Shown here one piece after another: positions 17,491 through 26,661 of a stretch of 64,000 bases of DNA; position 1 is the first letter of the stretch, and each line of letters starts with the position of its first letter. Where the stretch lies: contig NZ_JAHRHK010000002.1 of the NCBI RefSeq assembly GCF_021246465.1, forward strand, positions 93,341-157,340, in the 5' to 3' direction. The position numbers and the translations under genes were made by a program. The notes beneath the pieces are model-generated. The model was not told the DNA's origin and searched no databases. It saw nothing but the letters and a program-made list of their open reading frames with translations. This stretch comes from Nocardioides sp. R-C-SC26. GTDB lineage: Bacteria; Actinomycetota; Actinomycetes; Propionibacteriales; Nocardioidaceae.

Positions 17491-19103
17491 CGGCAGCCGA
17501 CCTCGACGAGGCGCGCGACCTGGTGCTGCGCGGCAGCGACATCGGCGCCCGGATCGAGGCGCTCGACGCTGCCGTCGACGCAGCCCGCGGGCGCTTGGAC
17601 GACGCGGCCCTGGCCGACGCGCTCGGCGTCGCCGACCGCGGGGCAGCCCGGCTCCGGCTCTCCGCGCAGCACACCGTGGTCGCCATCGCGGGTGCGACCG
17701 GCTCGGGCAAGTCCTCGACGTTCAATGCCCTGACGGGCCTCGAGCTCTCCTCCACCGGGGTGCGCCGCCCGACGACGTCCTGGGCCACGGCCTGCGTGTG
17801 GGGGAGTGCGGGCGCGAGCGAGGTGCTGGAGTGGCTCGGCATCCCGCCGCGACACCAGACGATGCGCGACTCGCTGCTCGACCTCGACCACGACGCCGCC
17901 TACCGGGCCGACCGCGAGCTGGACGGCGTCGTGCTGATGGATCTGCCCGACCACGACTCCACCGAGGTGGCCCACCATCTCGAGGTCGACCGCCTGGTTC
18001 TCCTGGCCGACCTCATCGTCTGGGTGCTCGATCCGCAGAAGTACGCCGACGCGGCGATCCACGATCGCTACCTGGCGCCGTTCACCACCCACGCCTCGGT
18101 GATGGTGGTCGTGCTGAACCACATCGACACCGTGCCGCAGGACCGTCGCCAGGCGATGGTGGACGACGTGAAGCGGCTGCTGACACTCGACGGTCTTGCC
18201 GCCGTGCCGGTCTTCGCGATCAGCGCGCGCGAAGGCATCGGGGTCGACGAGCTGCGCACCGAGATCGCCCGACGCGTGGCGGAGAAGCGCCTGACGCGCG
18301 AGCGGGTCGAGTCGGACCTGCGGCAGAGCGCCGAGCGGATCGCCGCTGAGCACGGCGACGCCGACCTCGCGAATCCGACTGCCGTGTCGTTGGACGCACG
18401 CCGCGTGGAGGAGTTCGAGGCACGGTTGGCCGAGGCCGCTGCCGTGCCGGTCGTGGCAGACGCCGTCGAGACCGTCGTCCGATCGCGGATGCGCCGGATG
18501 GTGGCGTGGCCGCCGGCTGGTCTGCTGCTGCGGCGCGGTCGCCGTGACCGCGGCGGCATCGGAGCGCGGCTCCAGACTCCGCGAGCCCAGGTCACCGCGG
18601 AGGTGCGCGAGTTCGCTGCGGATGCGACGGCTGGGCTCGGCCGGCCCTGGGTCGACGCCGTCGACGACGTCGCGGAGGCGGCGATCGACCCGATCTGCGC
18701 GGGACTCGATGCCGCGGTCGCGGCCGTCGACCCGCAGCGCACCGGCGTTCCGGGCTGGGCTCGTGCCGTCGGCGTCGTGCAGTGGCTGCTGCTCCTGGCA
18801 GCGATCGGCTGCGGCGTCTGGGCGGGCCTGCTCGGCTCGCGGGGCGAGCTGCGGGAGTCCACGATCTTCGACCTGCCGGTCGCGATCGCCGCGGCCGTTG
18901 GTGCCGTGGTGCTGGGCCTGGTGCTGTGGATCGTCGCGGGCGCGCTGGCCTCCACCGGTGCTCGCCGCCGGCGGGCGCAGGTGATGGCCGCGGTCGGGGA
19001 CGCCGTGGAGTCAGCCGCACGCGAGCACGTCGTCGCGCCCGTGCGGGCAGAGCTGGCCGCGCACGCGGAGGTCTCGCGGTCGCTGGCCGCCGCGCTCGCC
19101 TGA
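17487..19103 (+). CDS. Dynamin-like GTPase, second of a coupled pair
   Basis: 538 residues; the GTG start at 17487 overlaps the upstream GTPase stop. Motifs are G1 GATGSGKSS, G2 RRPTTSWA, G3 DLPDHDS and G4 VVLNHID (an NKxD variant), followed by SAREGIG, a G5-like SA motif. After a helical region there are two strong membrane segments, WLLLLAAIGCGVWAGLLG and LPVAIAAAVGAVVLGLVLWIVAG, in a hairpin-like arrangement near residues 430-490, then a helical C-terminal tail. The pair probably forms hetero-oligomers on the membrane, as bacterial tandem dynamins do (family knowledge); the cellular process is unproven. Confidence 0.8.
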   Translation: MTAADLDEARDLVLRGSDIGARIEALDAAVDAARGRLDDAALADALGVADRGAARLRLSAQHTVVAIAGATGSGKSSTFNALTGLELSSTGVRRPTTSWATACVWGSAGASEVLEWLGIPPRHQTMRDSLLDLDHDAAYRADRELDGVVLMDLPDHDSTEVAHHLEVDRLVLLADLIVWVLDPQKYADAAIHDRYLAPFTTHASVMVVVLNHIDTVPQDRRQAMVDDVKRLLTLDGLAAVPVFAISAREGIGVDELRTEIARRVAEKRLTRERVESDLRQSAERIAAEHGDADLANPTAVSLDARRVEEFEARLAEAAAVPVVADAVETVVRSRMRRMVAWPPAGLLLRRGRRDRGGIGARLQTPRAQVTAEVREFAADATAGLGRPWVDAVDDVAEAAIDPICAGLDAAVAAVDPQRTGVPGWARAVGVVQWLLLLAAIGCGVWAGLLGSRGELRESTIFDLPVAIAAAVGAVVLGLVLWIVAGALASTGARRRRAQVMAAVGDAVESAAREHVVAPVRAELAAHAEVSRSLAAALA

Positions 19104-19115
19104 CCCGGCACGCCC

Positions 19116-19121
19116 TAGTCT
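19116..19121 (+). promoter_or_regulatory. -10 hexamer for a leaderless ettA transcript
   Basis: TAGTCT ends 7 nt before the ettA ATG, with no Shine-Dalgarno. It implies ettA has its own promoter just after the GTPase operon. Confidence 0.5.
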
Positions 19122-19128
19122 TGAGGGC

Positions 19129-20811
19129 ATGGCGGAGTACGTGTTCACCCTGCGCAATGTGCGCAAAGCCCATGGCGACAAGGTCGTTCTCGACAACGTG
19201 ACGTTGTCGTTCCTGCACGGAGCCAAGATCGGCGTCGTCGGTCCGAACGGCACCGGTAAGTCCTCGCTGCTGCGGATCATGGCGGGGCTCGACCATGCCA
19301 ACAACGGCGACGCCATCCTCGACCCCGACGCCACGGTGGGCATGCTCCAGCAGGAGCCCCCCCTGACCGAGGGCAAGACGGTGCTGGAGAACGTCGAGGA
19401 GGCCGTCGGCGACATCCTCGCGAAGAAGAAGCGCTACGACGAGATCTCCGAGGCGATGGCCGACCCCGACGCCGACTTCGACACGCTGCTCGCCGAGATG
19501 GGCGAGCTGCAGGAGGCGCTCGACGCCGCCAACGTGTGGGATCTCGACAGCCGCCTCGACCAGGCCATGGACGCCCTGCGCTGCCCCCCGCCCGACGTCC
19601 TGGTCGACAATCTCTCCGGTGGCGAGCGCCGCCGCGTGGCGCTCTGCAAGCTGTTGCTGCAGCAGCCGGACCTGCTGCTGCTCGACGAGCCCACGAACCA
19701 CCTGGACGCCGAGTCGGTGCAGTGGCTGGAGGGCCACCTCAAGAGCTACCCCGGCGCCGTCTTGGCGATCACCCACGACCGGTACTTCCTCGACAACGTC
19801 GCCGAGTGGATCCTCGAGCTCGACCGCGGCAAGACCCACCCCTACGAGGGCAACTACTCCACCTACCTGGAGACCAAGAAGGACCGTCTCAAGATCGAGG
19901 GGCAGAAGGACGCCAAGCGCGCCAAGATGCTCGAGAAGGAACTCGAGTGGGTGCGCTCCAACGCCAAGGCCCGACAGACCAAGTCCAAGTCGCGTCTGGC
20001 CCGCTACGAGGAGATGGCCGCCGAGGCCGACAAGGCCCGCAAGATCGACACCGCGGACATCAACATCCCGCCGGGACCGCGCCTGGGTGACGTCGTGCTC
20101 GAGGCCGACCACCTCACCAAGGGCTTCGAGGACCGGGTGCTGTGGAACGACATCTCCTTCAGCCTCCCGCGTGCCGGCATCGTCGGCATCGTCGGTCCGA
20201 ACGGCGTCGGCAAGACCACGCTGTTCCGGATGATCACCGGCGGCGAGACGCCCGACTCCGGCGACCTGACCGTGGGCCAGACCGTGAAGCTCTCCTACGT
20301 CGACCAGAGCCGTGGCGGCATCGACCCGAACAAGAACGTCTGGGAGGTCGTCTCCGACGGCCTGGACTTCATCAAGGTCGCCAACTTCGAGATGAACAGC
20401 CGCGCCTACGTGGCCTCCTTCGGCTTCAAGGGCCCCGACCAGCAGAAGAAGGCCGGCGTGCTCTCCGGTGGTGAGCGCAACCGTCTGAACCTGGCGCTGA
20501 CGCTGAAGCAGGGTGGCAACGTGCTGCTGCTCGACGAGCCGACCAACGACCTCGACGTCGAGACGCTCTCCTCGCTCGAGGATGCACTGCTCGACTTCCC
20601 CGGCTGCGCCGTGGTGACCTCCCACGACCGGTGGTTCCTCGACCGGATCGCCACCCACATCCTGGCGTGGGAGGGCACCGAGGACGAAGAGGGCGCCTGG
20701 TTCTGGTTCGAGGGCAACTTCGCCTCCTACGAGGAGAACAAGATCGAGCGCCTCGGCGTCGAGGCCGCCCGCCCGCATCGGGTCACCCACCGCCGGTTGA
20801 CCCGCGACTGA
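19129..20811 (+). CDS. ettA: Energy-dependent translational throttle protein EttA (ABC-F)
   Basis: 560 residues, the usual EttA length. There are two ABC ATPase domains without membrane segments: Walker A GPNGTGKSS and GPNGVGKTT, signatures LSGGERRRVAL and LSGGERNRLNL, and Walker B LLLLDEPTNHLD and LLLDEPTNDLD. The inter-domain linker contains the basic KSKSRLARYEEM region typical of ABC-F factors. EttA binds the ribosomal E site and gates the first elongation steps according to ATP/ADP ratio. A 9-bp GC hairpin directly follows the stop. Confidence 0.95.
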   Translation: MAEYVFTLRNVRKAHGDKVVLDNVTLSFLHGAKIGVVGPNGTGKSSLLRIMAGLDHANNGDAILDPDATVGMLQQEPPLTEGKTVLENVEEAVGDILAKKKRYDEISEAMADPDADFDTLLAEMGELQEALDAANVWDLDSRLDQAMDALRCPPPDVLVDNLSGGERRRVALCKLLLQQPDLLLLDEPTNHLDAESVQWLEGHLKSYPGAVLAITHDRYFLDNVAEWILELDRGKTHPYEGNYSTYLETKKDRLKIEGQKDAKRAKMLEKELEWVRSNAKARQTKSKSRLARYEEMAAEADKARKIDTADINIPPGPRLGDVVLEADHLTKGFEDRVLWNDISFSLPRAGIVGIVGPNGVGKTTLFRMITGGETPDSGDLTVGQTVKLSYVDQSRGGIDPNKNVWEVVSDGLDFIKVANFEMNSRAYVASFGFKGPDQQKKAGVLSGGERNRLNLALTLKQGGNVLLLDEPTNDLDVETLSSLEDALLDFPGCAVVTSHDRWFLDRIATHILAWEGTEDEEGAWFWFEGNFASYEENKIERLGVEAARPHRVTHRRLTRD

Positions 20812-20835
20812 CGCCGACCTGATCCCAGGTCGGCG
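20812..20835 (+). terminator. Hairpin terminator candidate after ettA
   Basis: CGCCGACCT (20812-20820) pairs with AGGTCGGCG (20827-20835) around a 6-nt loop, starting right after the ettA stop. No T-run. Confidence 0.5.
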
Positions 20836-20862
20836 AGCCGACGGCAGAGAGGCCAGAGTCTG

Positions 20863-21846
20863 ATGGTGTTCCGGCGCACGCCGAAGCTGCTCGGGCCCGG
20901 TGACCTGCCCGAGGGCTTCGCCTACCCGGACGGCGTGGTGGAGCGCATCCGCGACTACTCCTTCCGCGACTGGGAGTGGCTGCAGGGAGCGCGACTGCGG
21001 GAGGCCGCCGCCCAGCTGTGGCAGGCGTTCCCTCGCGAGTTCGTCCCCTTCGCGCTCCGCAAGGGCACGTCGTTCGTCGCCTGCCTGGACGCCGCGCGCG
21101 TGGGGCCGCAGGGCTTCGAGGTCGTCACGGTCGACGTCCGTGACCCCGGCCGCGGTCTGGTGCAGCACCTGCCCGACTTCCCGTCCTGGTTCGAGGCGGC
21201 TCGGGCCGAGGCCGAGGGTGGCCGCGGAGGCGGCGCGCCGACGTCGGCACCGCCGGTGCCGGGGCCGTCAGGCCCCGCGCCCCAGCCCGGTGCACCTGCC
21301 CGACCCGGCGGGTACGCCGCCGGCGGGCCCTCGGCACCTGGAGCGCCGGGGGAGCCGGTGGGCTTCGAGGAGCCGGGCGGCTACGGCGGTCCCGAGTCGT
21401 TCGACTCCTCTGCCGTCGGGTCCTGGGTACCGCCCGAGCGTGGGCAGTGCGCGTGCGTCCACCATCTCGAGGACTTCCTGATGGAGGTCGTGCCGTTCGG
21501 GAAGACCGCACCGTCGGGGCTGGAGCCGCGACGCGTCTCCGACCTGGTGATGAGCCACGAGATCGACGCGCGCCCGGGATTCCCGGGCCCGCAGCTGGAG
21601 TTCCGCAAGCGCCCGGTCGGGCCGTTCCACTGGGAGGTCTGGCTCGGTCAGGGCGCGCGGCTGCACCTCGACGAGGGCGGCCGGGTGGACCTCGAGCTCT
21701 GGCTGATGCGCAACCCGAACGTGGGTGCCGTGGTCTGGCCGCAGCGTCAGACCCTGCATCTGCAGGGCCCGCACCTGTGCACCGACGGAGTGCTCACGCT
21801 GATCGCGCGGGCGCTCCTCGACGACCGCGTGCGACGTCGCAAATAG
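20863..21846 (+). CDS. Conserved-looking protein of unknown function with Pro/Gly linker
   Basis: 327 residues. Two globular parts are joined by a low-complexity Pro/Gly/Ala/Ser linker at about residues 120-185. The N-terminal part (~1-115) starts MVFRRTPKLLGPGDLPEGFAY and is rich in aromatic residues (SFRDWEWLQGARLREAA). The C-terminal part (~190-327) begins with CACVHHLEDFLMEVVPF and holds the strand-rich PFHWEVWLG and LHLQGPHLCTDGVL. There is no signal peptide, membrane segment or known motif. I do not recognise the family. The gene lies alone between ettA and a convergent MarR gene. Confidence 0.65.
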   Translation: MVFRRTPKLLGPGDLPEGFAYPDGVVERIRDYSFRDWEWLQGARLREAAAQLWQAFPREFVPFALRKGTSFVACLDAARVGPQGFEVVTVDVRDPGRGLVQHLPDFPSWFEAARAEAEGGRGGGAPTSAPPVPGPSGPAPQPGAPARPGGYAAGGPSAPGAPGEPVGFEEPGGYGGPESFDSSAVGSWVPPERGQCACVHHLEDFLMEVVPFGKTAPSGLEPRRVSDLVMSHEIDARPGFPGPQLEFRKRPVGPFHWEVWLGQGARLHLDEGGRVDLELWLMRNPNVGAVVWPQRQTLHLQGPHLCTDGVLTLIARALLDDRVRRRK

Positions 21847-21898
21847 GCGGCCGCGCGACCTCCCAGCGGGACCGCTGACCTCCCTCTCGGCGCCCGGG

Positions 21899-22384
21899 TC
21901 AGCGCATCTCGCGGTCGGGGTGTGCGGCGATGAGATGGTCGGCGACGGCGTCGAAGACCCGTCCCACTGCCGCGAGATCCTCCGCGGAGGCCAGGTCCAC
22001 GAAGTGGTCACGGACGCCGTGCACGTGGGTGGGCGCGATCGAGGCGTGCAGGCTCCGGCCCTCCTCGGTCATCACCGCGACGACGCCGCGGCCGTCCTCG
22101 GGTGAGTTCGTGCGCTCCACCAGTCCCGCGCGTTCCATCCGCTTGACGGTGTGGGTCACCCGGCTGCGGCTGTGTGCGAGCGCATCCGCCAGCTGCGCCA
22201 TCCGCATCCGGCCGTCGCGCTCGGAGAGTCGCACGAGGATCTCGTACTCCACCAGGGAGACGCCGTGCGCGCGCTGGAGGTCGTCGTCGAGACGATCGAA
22301 GAGCAGCGTGCTTCCGAGCAGGAACGCTCGCCAGGAGCGTTGCTGCTCCTCGTCGAGCCATCGCGGCGGGGTGCTGCCTGTCAC
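21899..22384 (-). CDS. MarR-family transcriptional regulator
   Basis: 161 residues with a central winged helix: LVEYEILVRLSERDGRMRMAQLADAL, recognition helix SRSRVTHTVKRMERAGLV, and wing SPEDGRGVVAVMTEEG, a textbook MarR layout. The start is GTG at 22384 (reading MTGSTPPRW). MarR dimers usually repress nearby genes and respond to small phenolic or acyl ligands. The thiolase gene upstream of it is on the same strand but separated by a strong hairpin, so the target is not obvious. Confidence 0.88.
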   Translation of the reverse strand: MTGSTPPRWLDEEQQRSWRAFLLGSTLLFDRLDDDLQRAHGVSLVEYEILVRLSERDGRMRMAQLADALAHSRSRVTHTVKRMERAGLVERTNSPEDGRGVVAVMTEEGRSLHASIAPTHVHGVRDHFVDLASAEDLAAVGRVFDAVADHLIAAHPDREMR

Positions 22385-22427
22385 ATCGCTGACCCTACTT
22401 GCGGCGCGAGGCAGGTGCGGTCAGAAC

Positions 22428-22463
22428 ACGACGCCCGGCTGCGAACTCGCAGCCGGGCGTCGT
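22428..22463 (-). terminator. 16-bp perfect stem terminator after the thiolase gene
   Basis: The arm at 22428-22443 (ACGACGCCCGGCTGCG) pairs perfectly with 22448-22463 around AACT. It lies 39 bp downstream of the thiolase stop on the minus strand and separates it from the MarR gene. Confidence 0.7.
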
Positions 22464-22501
22464 GGTGGAACGCGATCAGGAGGTCGCCGTGGAAGGCGCG
22501 C

Positions 22502-23716
22502 TCACATCCGCTCGAGGATGAGCGCCATGCCCTGGCCGCCGCCGACGCACATGGTGATCAGACCGGTCGACTTGTCGTGGAAGTCGAAGCTGTTGATCAT
22601 CGTGTTCTGAAGGCGGGCACCGGTCATGCCGAACGGGTGGCCGACGGCGATCGCGCCGCCGTTGACGTTGAGCCGGTCGATGTCGATGCCGAGGTCCTGG
22701 TAGGACGGCACGACCTGGGCGGCGAACGCCTCGTTGATCTCGACGAGGTCGATGTCGTTGATCGTCATGCCGGCGTACTTCAGCGCGTTCTTGGTGGCCT
22801 CGACCGGACCCATGCCCATGATCTCGGGCGAGAGGCCCGAGACGCCGGTGGAGACGATGCGCGCCAGCGGCTTGAGGCCGAGCTCCTTGGCCTTGGTGTC
22901 GCTCATGATCACGACCGCGGCCGCGCCGTCGTTGAGGGCGCAGCAGTTGCCGGCGGTGACGACGCCGTCCTCGCGGAAGACCGGCTTGAGGCCGGAGATC
23001 GCCTCGATGGTGACACCGGCGCGCGGGCCGTCATCAGCGGTGACCACGGTTCCGTCAGGCGTGGTGATCGGAGTGATCTCGCGCTCCCAGAAGCCGTTGG
23101 CGATGGCCTGCTCGGCGAGGTTCTGCGAGCGGACGCCGAACTCGTCGAGCTCCTGGCGGGAGAGGCCGCGCATCGTCGCGACGTTCTCGGCCGTCTCGCC
23201 CATCGCGATGTAGATGTCGGGGGCGAGGCCGTCCTCGCGCGGGTCGTGCCAGGTGGCGTTGGACGCCGTCGTGGCGACCGTGCGGGCCTGGGCGTCGGCG
23301 AAGCTCGGGTTCTTGGTGTCGGGCCAGTGGTCCGGCGTGCCCTTCATGAACCGCGAGACGGTCTCCACGCCGGAGGAGATGAAGACGTCGCCCTCACCGG
23401 CCTTGATCGCGTGGAAGGCCATCCGGGTGCTCAGCACCGAGGAGGAGCAGTAGCGGTTCACGGTCGCGCCGGGGACCGAGTCGAGGCCGAGTATCGTGTT
23501 GACGACCTTGGCCACGTTGAAGCCGGCCTCGCCACCGGGCTGACCGCAGCCCAGGTAGTGGTCGTCGATCGTCGTCGGGTCGAGCTCGGGGATCTTGTCC
23601 AGCGCCGCACGGATGATGGTGGCGGCGAGGTCGTCGGGACGCAGGTCCTTCAGCGACCCCTTCATGGCGCGCCCGATCGGCGAACGCGCGGCGGAGACGA
23701 TGACGGCTTCAGGCAT
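22502..23716 (-). CDS. fadA: Acetyl-CoA C-acyltransferase (thiolase)
   Basis: 404 residues, standard for type I thiolases that cleave 3-ketoacyl-CoA in beta-oxidation. Catalytic residues are in place: nucleophilic Cys in [11 protein letters not shown], His in [10 protein letters not shown] and the second Cys in [11 protein letters not shown]. The N-terminus [21 protein letters not shown] is typical. The ATG at 23716 follows GGAG in a 5' leader; a reverse-strand TAGGCT at about 23757-23752 may be its -10. Divergent from the thioesterase gene, fitting a fatty-acid metabolism locus. Confidence 0.94.
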   Translation of the reverse strand: MPEAVIVSAARSPIGRAMKGSLKDLRPDDLAATIIRAALDKIPELDPTTIDDHYLGCGQPGGEAGFNVAKVVNTILGLDSVPGATVNRYCSSSVLSTRMAFHAIKAGEGDVFISSGVETVSRFMKGTPDHWPDTKNPSFADAQARTVATTASNATWHDPREDGLAPDIYIAMGETAENVATMRGLSRQELDEFGVRSQNLAEQAIANGFWEREITPITTPDGTVVTADDGPRAGVTIEAISGLKPVFREDGVVTAGNCCALNDGAAAVVIMSDTKAKELGLKPLARIVSTGVSGLSPEIMGMGPVEATKNALKYAGMTINDIDLVEINEAFAAQVVPSYQDLGIDIDRLNVNGGAIAVGHPFGMTGARLQNTMINSFDFHDKSTGLITMCVGGGQGMALILERM

Positions 23717-23769
23717 GGAGGCACTCCGTTGTTCTCAGGGATGTCAGCCTGAGCCTAGAACAGGTTCTC

Positions 23770-24714
23770 GTGTCGGTGGCTGAGAGGATCCGGGACGTGC
23801 GTCACGTCTACGACTGTCCGACCCGCTGGGCCGACCTCGATCAGCTCGGTCACGTCAACAACGTGATCTACGTGGACTACCTCCAAGAGGCCCGTATCGA
23901 CCTGATGCGCCACCTGTTCGGCCCGCGGCCGATCGGTGCCGCCGACCTCGTCGAAGGCGTCGTCGTGGTGCGCCAGGAGATCAGCTACCTGGCTCCGTTG
24001 GGCTTCGGGTTCGGACCCGTCTCGGTCGAGTGCTGGGTGAGCGAGGTCAAGGCGGCCACCTTCACGATCTCCTACGAGATCTTCCATGCCGCTCCCGACC
24101 GCGGATCTGACGGGCGACGGGTCTATGCCCGGGCGCGGTCGGTGCTCGCACCGTTCGTCTTCGCCGAGGAACGCCCGCGCCGCCTGGACGTCGAGGAGCG
24201 TCGGGTGCTGCGCGACGTCCTGGAGTCTCCTGGCGATGGGGGTGCTGGGTGGGGCGAGCTCGTCGCGGTCGAGGTCGACGACGTGGTGGTGTCGCGTGAG
24301 GCGCAGGACGCGCTCCGTTACGACGTCCACGTGCGGTTCTCCGACGTCGACGCGTACCGCCACGTCAACAACGTCGTCTACTTCGAGTACTTCCAGGAGT
24401 CGCGCATCCGTCTCCTCGCCCAGGTTGCGCGCGACGCAGGGGTCGTCGGCAACGTGGTCGTCGCCGCGGCCGACGTCGGCTACCTCGCACCGATGCTGCA
24501 ACGCTCCGAGCCGTACCTGTGTCGCAGCAGCATCGTGGCGGTCGGGTCGCGCTCGGTGACGGTGGCCGGCGAGATCGTCGACCCCGCGGATCAGGCCCGG
24601 GTCTACGCGCGGGCTCGCGTCACTCTCGTCTTCTTCGATCCGGCCACCCAGCGTTCGGCCGAACCGCCCGCGGCGCTGCGTGAGACCCTGATGGCGCTGC
24701 TTGCGCCGGCCTGA
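23770..24714 (+). CDS. Acyl-CoA thioesterase with two hotdog domains
   Basis: 314 residues containing two tandem 4HBT-type hotdog domains. Each carries the characteristic block: first copy RWADLDQLGHVNNVIYVDYLQEAR, second copy RFSDVDAYRHVNNVVYFEYFQESR, with the conserved Asp and His-Val-Asn-Asn. The domains probably pair within one chain to form the usual hotdog dimer. The reaction is hydrolysis of acyl-CoA thioesters. The GTG at 23770 is a plausible start, but in-frame GTGs at 23776 and 23797 are possible. Divergent from the thiolase gene, 53 bp apart. Confidence 0.88.
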   Translation: MSVAERIRDVRHVYDCPTRWADLDQLGHVNNVIYVDYLQEARIDLMRHLFGPRPIGAADLVEGVVVVRQEISYLAPLGFGFGPVSVECWVSEVKAATFTISYEIFHAAPDRGSDGRRVYARARSVLAPFVFAEERPRRLDVEERRVLRDVLESPGDGGAGWGELVAVEVDDVVVSREAQDALRYDVHVRFSDVDAYRHVNNVVYFEYFQESRIRLLAQVARDAGVVGNVVVAAADVGYLAPMLQRSEPYLCRSSIVAVGSRSVTVAGEIVDPADQARVYARARVTLVFFDPATQRSAEPPAALRETLMALLAPA

Positions 24715-24776
24715 CGTCGTCGTACCCGCGCCGGCGCCGGACGGGAGCCGAGCGGTGTCTCAGCCTGATTCCAGGC

Positions 24777-25187
24777 TCAGCCCTGGGTGTTCACCATGAA
24801 CTGGGCGGCGTGCGTGACGTAGTCCCAGAACTGGGCGTCCTGCTCCGGTGTCAGGGCCGCGGCGTCCAGGCCGGCGCGGAAGTGCACCAGCCAGCGGTCG
24901 CGCGCCTCGAGGTCGACCGGGAACGGTGCGTGCCGCATCCGCAGACGTGGGTGACCGCGCTGCTCGGAGTAGGTCGTGGGCCCGCCCCAGTACTGGATCA
25001 GGAAGAGTCGGAATCGCTCCTCGGCCGGCCCGAGATCGGCGTCCGGATACATCGGGCGCAGCAGCGGGTCGGTCGCGACGCCCTCGTAGAACACGCGCAC
25101 GATCGTGGTGATCGTGGGCTCGCCGCCGATCTGGTCGTAGAACGAGCGCTCCGGATCGCCGTGATCGCTGAGCTTCAGGTCGGTCAT
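24777..25187 (-). CDS. glbO: Group II truncated haemoglobin
   Basis: 136 residues. Features of the TrHbO type are the N-terminal FYDQIGG, Tyr in PMYPD (CD1 position), the proximal haem His in RMRHAPF and the G8 Trp in RDRWLVHF. Such proteins bind O2 and related ligands in the cytoplasm and are linked to oxidative or nitrosative stress. The ATG at 25187 overlaps the mscS stop by 4 bp, so the two are translationally coupled with mscS upstream. Confidence 0.92.
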   Translation of the reverse strand: MTDLKLSDHGDPERSFYDQIGGEPTITTIVRVFYEGVATDPLLRPMYPDADLGPAEERFRLFLIQYWGGPTTYSEQRGHPRLRMRHAPFPVDLEARDRWLVHFRAGLDAAALTPEQDAQFWDYVTHAAQFMVNTQG

Positions 25188-26218
25188 GAGGCGTCCTCGT
25201 TGCTGGGGGTGACACCAGTGTGGCGGGTGCCGGTGTCGGCGCCCGAGCCGGTGCCGTCGCCGGCGTCGGTGCGCTGCCAGACCACCCGCTGGGGAAACGG
25301 CATCTCGATGCCCTCGTGGTCGAAGCGAGCCTTGATCCGCTCACGCATCTCCCGAGCGATCGCCCACTGCTCTCCCGGCGTGGTCTTGAGCACCACGCGC
25401 ACGGTGACGCCGTCGGGGCCGAGATCCTGTACCCCCCACACCGACGGCTCCTCGATGACCTGGTGCTTGAAGTCCTCCTCCTCCCACAGCGAGTGGGCGA
25501 CGTCGGCGAGCACGCGTCGCACGCGGGCGAGGTCCTCGTGATAGGCGACGCTGACGTCGAGCACGGTGCGGGCCCAGTTCTGGCTCTGGTTGCCCACGCG
25601 GACGATCTCCCCGTTCGGCACGTACCAGACCGTCCCGTTGACGTCGCGGACCCGCGTCATCCGCATCGAGACGGCCTCGACCGTGCCGATCGCCTCGCCG
25701 AGGTCGACGGAGTCGCCGACGCCGTACTGGTCCTCGAGGATGATGAAGATGCCCGAGAGGAAGTCCTTCACCAGCGACTGAGCACCGAAGCCGAGCGCGA
25801 TCCCGACGATGCCGGCGCTGGCGATGATCGGGGCGATGTCGACGCCGATCTCGCTGAGCATCATGGTGCCGAACACGGCGACGATCAGCCCGGTGACGAC
25901 GCTCTTGAAGAGCCCGCCCATCGCCTCGGCCCGCTGCAGGCGGCGCACGGGCGGCTGGAAGCCGAGCCGATCCAGGCCGATGCGCTCGCCGACCCGAGGC
26001 GGCAGGGCGGCGTGCGCCGCGCGTCGCACCACCCGGTCGATGAGTCGGTGTGCCACCCACCGCACCACGAGTGCGAGGAGAAGCAGTCCCAGGACGGCGA
26101 GGGGTTTGGTGACCAGGACGTCGGAGGACTCGGCGAGCGGTTCGCTACCGGTCCACTGATAGATCAGCCGGCAGACGGTCTCGCCCTTCTCGCACGGGTT
26201 CGCCATGCCTCCATGCAT
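25184..26218 (-). CDS. mscS: Small-conductance mechanosensitive ion channel (MscS family)
   Basis: 344 residues. Membrane segments are LAVLGLLLLALVVRWVA and SVVTGLIVAVFGTMMLSEIG, followed by the pore-lining TM3 region IIASAGIVGIALGFGAQSLVKDFLSG. The MscS beta domain has VGDSVDLGEAIGTVEAVSMRMT and the cytoplasmic alpha-beta domain runs to FDHEGIEMPFPQRVVW, both hallmark sequences. The C-terminus is a Thr/Gly-rich tail. It releases solutes on osmotic downshock. The ATG at 26218 is taken; an alternative ATG lies at 26206. Confidence 0.92.
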   Translation of the reverse strand: MHGGMANPCEKGETVCRLIYQWTGSEPLAESSDVLVTKPLAVLGLLLLALVVRWVAHRLIDRVVRRAAHAALPPRVGERIGLDRLGFQPPVRRLQRAEAMGGLFKSVVTGLIVAVFGTMMLSEIGVDIAPIIASAGIVGIALGFGAQSLVKDFLSGIFIILEDQYGVGDSVDLGEAIGTVEAVSMRMTRVRDVNGTVWYVPNGEIVRVGNQSQNWARTVLDVSVAYHEDLARVRRVLADVAHSLWEEEDFKHQVIEEPSVWGVQDLGPDGVTVRVVLKTTPGEQWAIAREMRERIKARFDHEGIEMPFPQRVVWQRTDAGDGTGSGADTGTRHTGVTPSNEDAS

Positions 26219-26292
26219 AACAGGTGGACGGCGAGAGCTCCCGGCGTGGGGTACGCCACGTCGGCGTGGCGCAGAGCGCTCCGAGAGCCCGA

Positions 26293-26298
26293 TATCCT
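26293..26298 (+). promoter_or_regulatory. -10 hexamer for a leaderless small membrane-protein gene
   Basis: TATCCT ends 6 nt before the GTG at 26305; no Shine-Dalgarno is present. This supports that GTG as the start. Confidence 0.5.
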
Positions 26299-26304
26299 GG
26301 CCGC

Positions 26305-26661
26305 GTGAATACGCCCGTCGCCCGTCGCCTCGCGATCACCGTCTCCGTCTGCGCTGGTCTCGCCGTCTCGTCCGTGCTCGGTGCCGGCTCCGCCGCCGCC
26401 GACGTCCCCGAGGGGTGGCCGGTCAACGACACCGTCGAGCCGCTCCACGCGCTGTTGGTGCTGCTCGGCATCCCGCTGTTGAGCGCTCTGGTCATCGCCC
26501 TGCTGTGCTACCTGCCCTCGCTCGTGCGCGGTGAGTCGATCGCCCCCGGTGGTGCGGCGACCGAGAGCCAGTGGCTCGGAGGCCCGCGCAAGGCAGCCGG
26601 TGAGTTGGCGGCTCCCGACGGCGACGACTCGCAGGCAGGCGGAGCCAGTGGCCGCTGGTGA
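26305..26661 (+). CDS. Small membrane protein of unknown function
   Basis: 118 residues from the GTG at 26305. An N-terminal signal-like segment (LAITVSVCAGLAVSSVLGAGSAAA) precedes a short exported stretch, then one strong membrane helix (LHALLVLLGIPLLSALVIALLCYL) and a cytoplasmic tail of ~50 polar residues. No known domain was recognised. Its 3' end overlaps the DUF5130-like gene by 14 bp, so the two products are probably made together. The gene is divergent from mscS. Confidence 0.7.
   Translation: MNTPVARRLAITVSVCAGLAVSSVLGAGSAAADVPEGWPVNDTVEPLHALLVLLGIPLLSALVIALLCYLPSLVRGESIAPGGAATESQWLGGPRKAAGELAAPDGDDSQAGGASGRW

Noticed and set aside
24715..24776. Inverted repeat AGCCTGATTCCAGGCT between thioesterase and globin genes
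   Set aside because: Only a 5-bp core stem; too weak to call a terminator.
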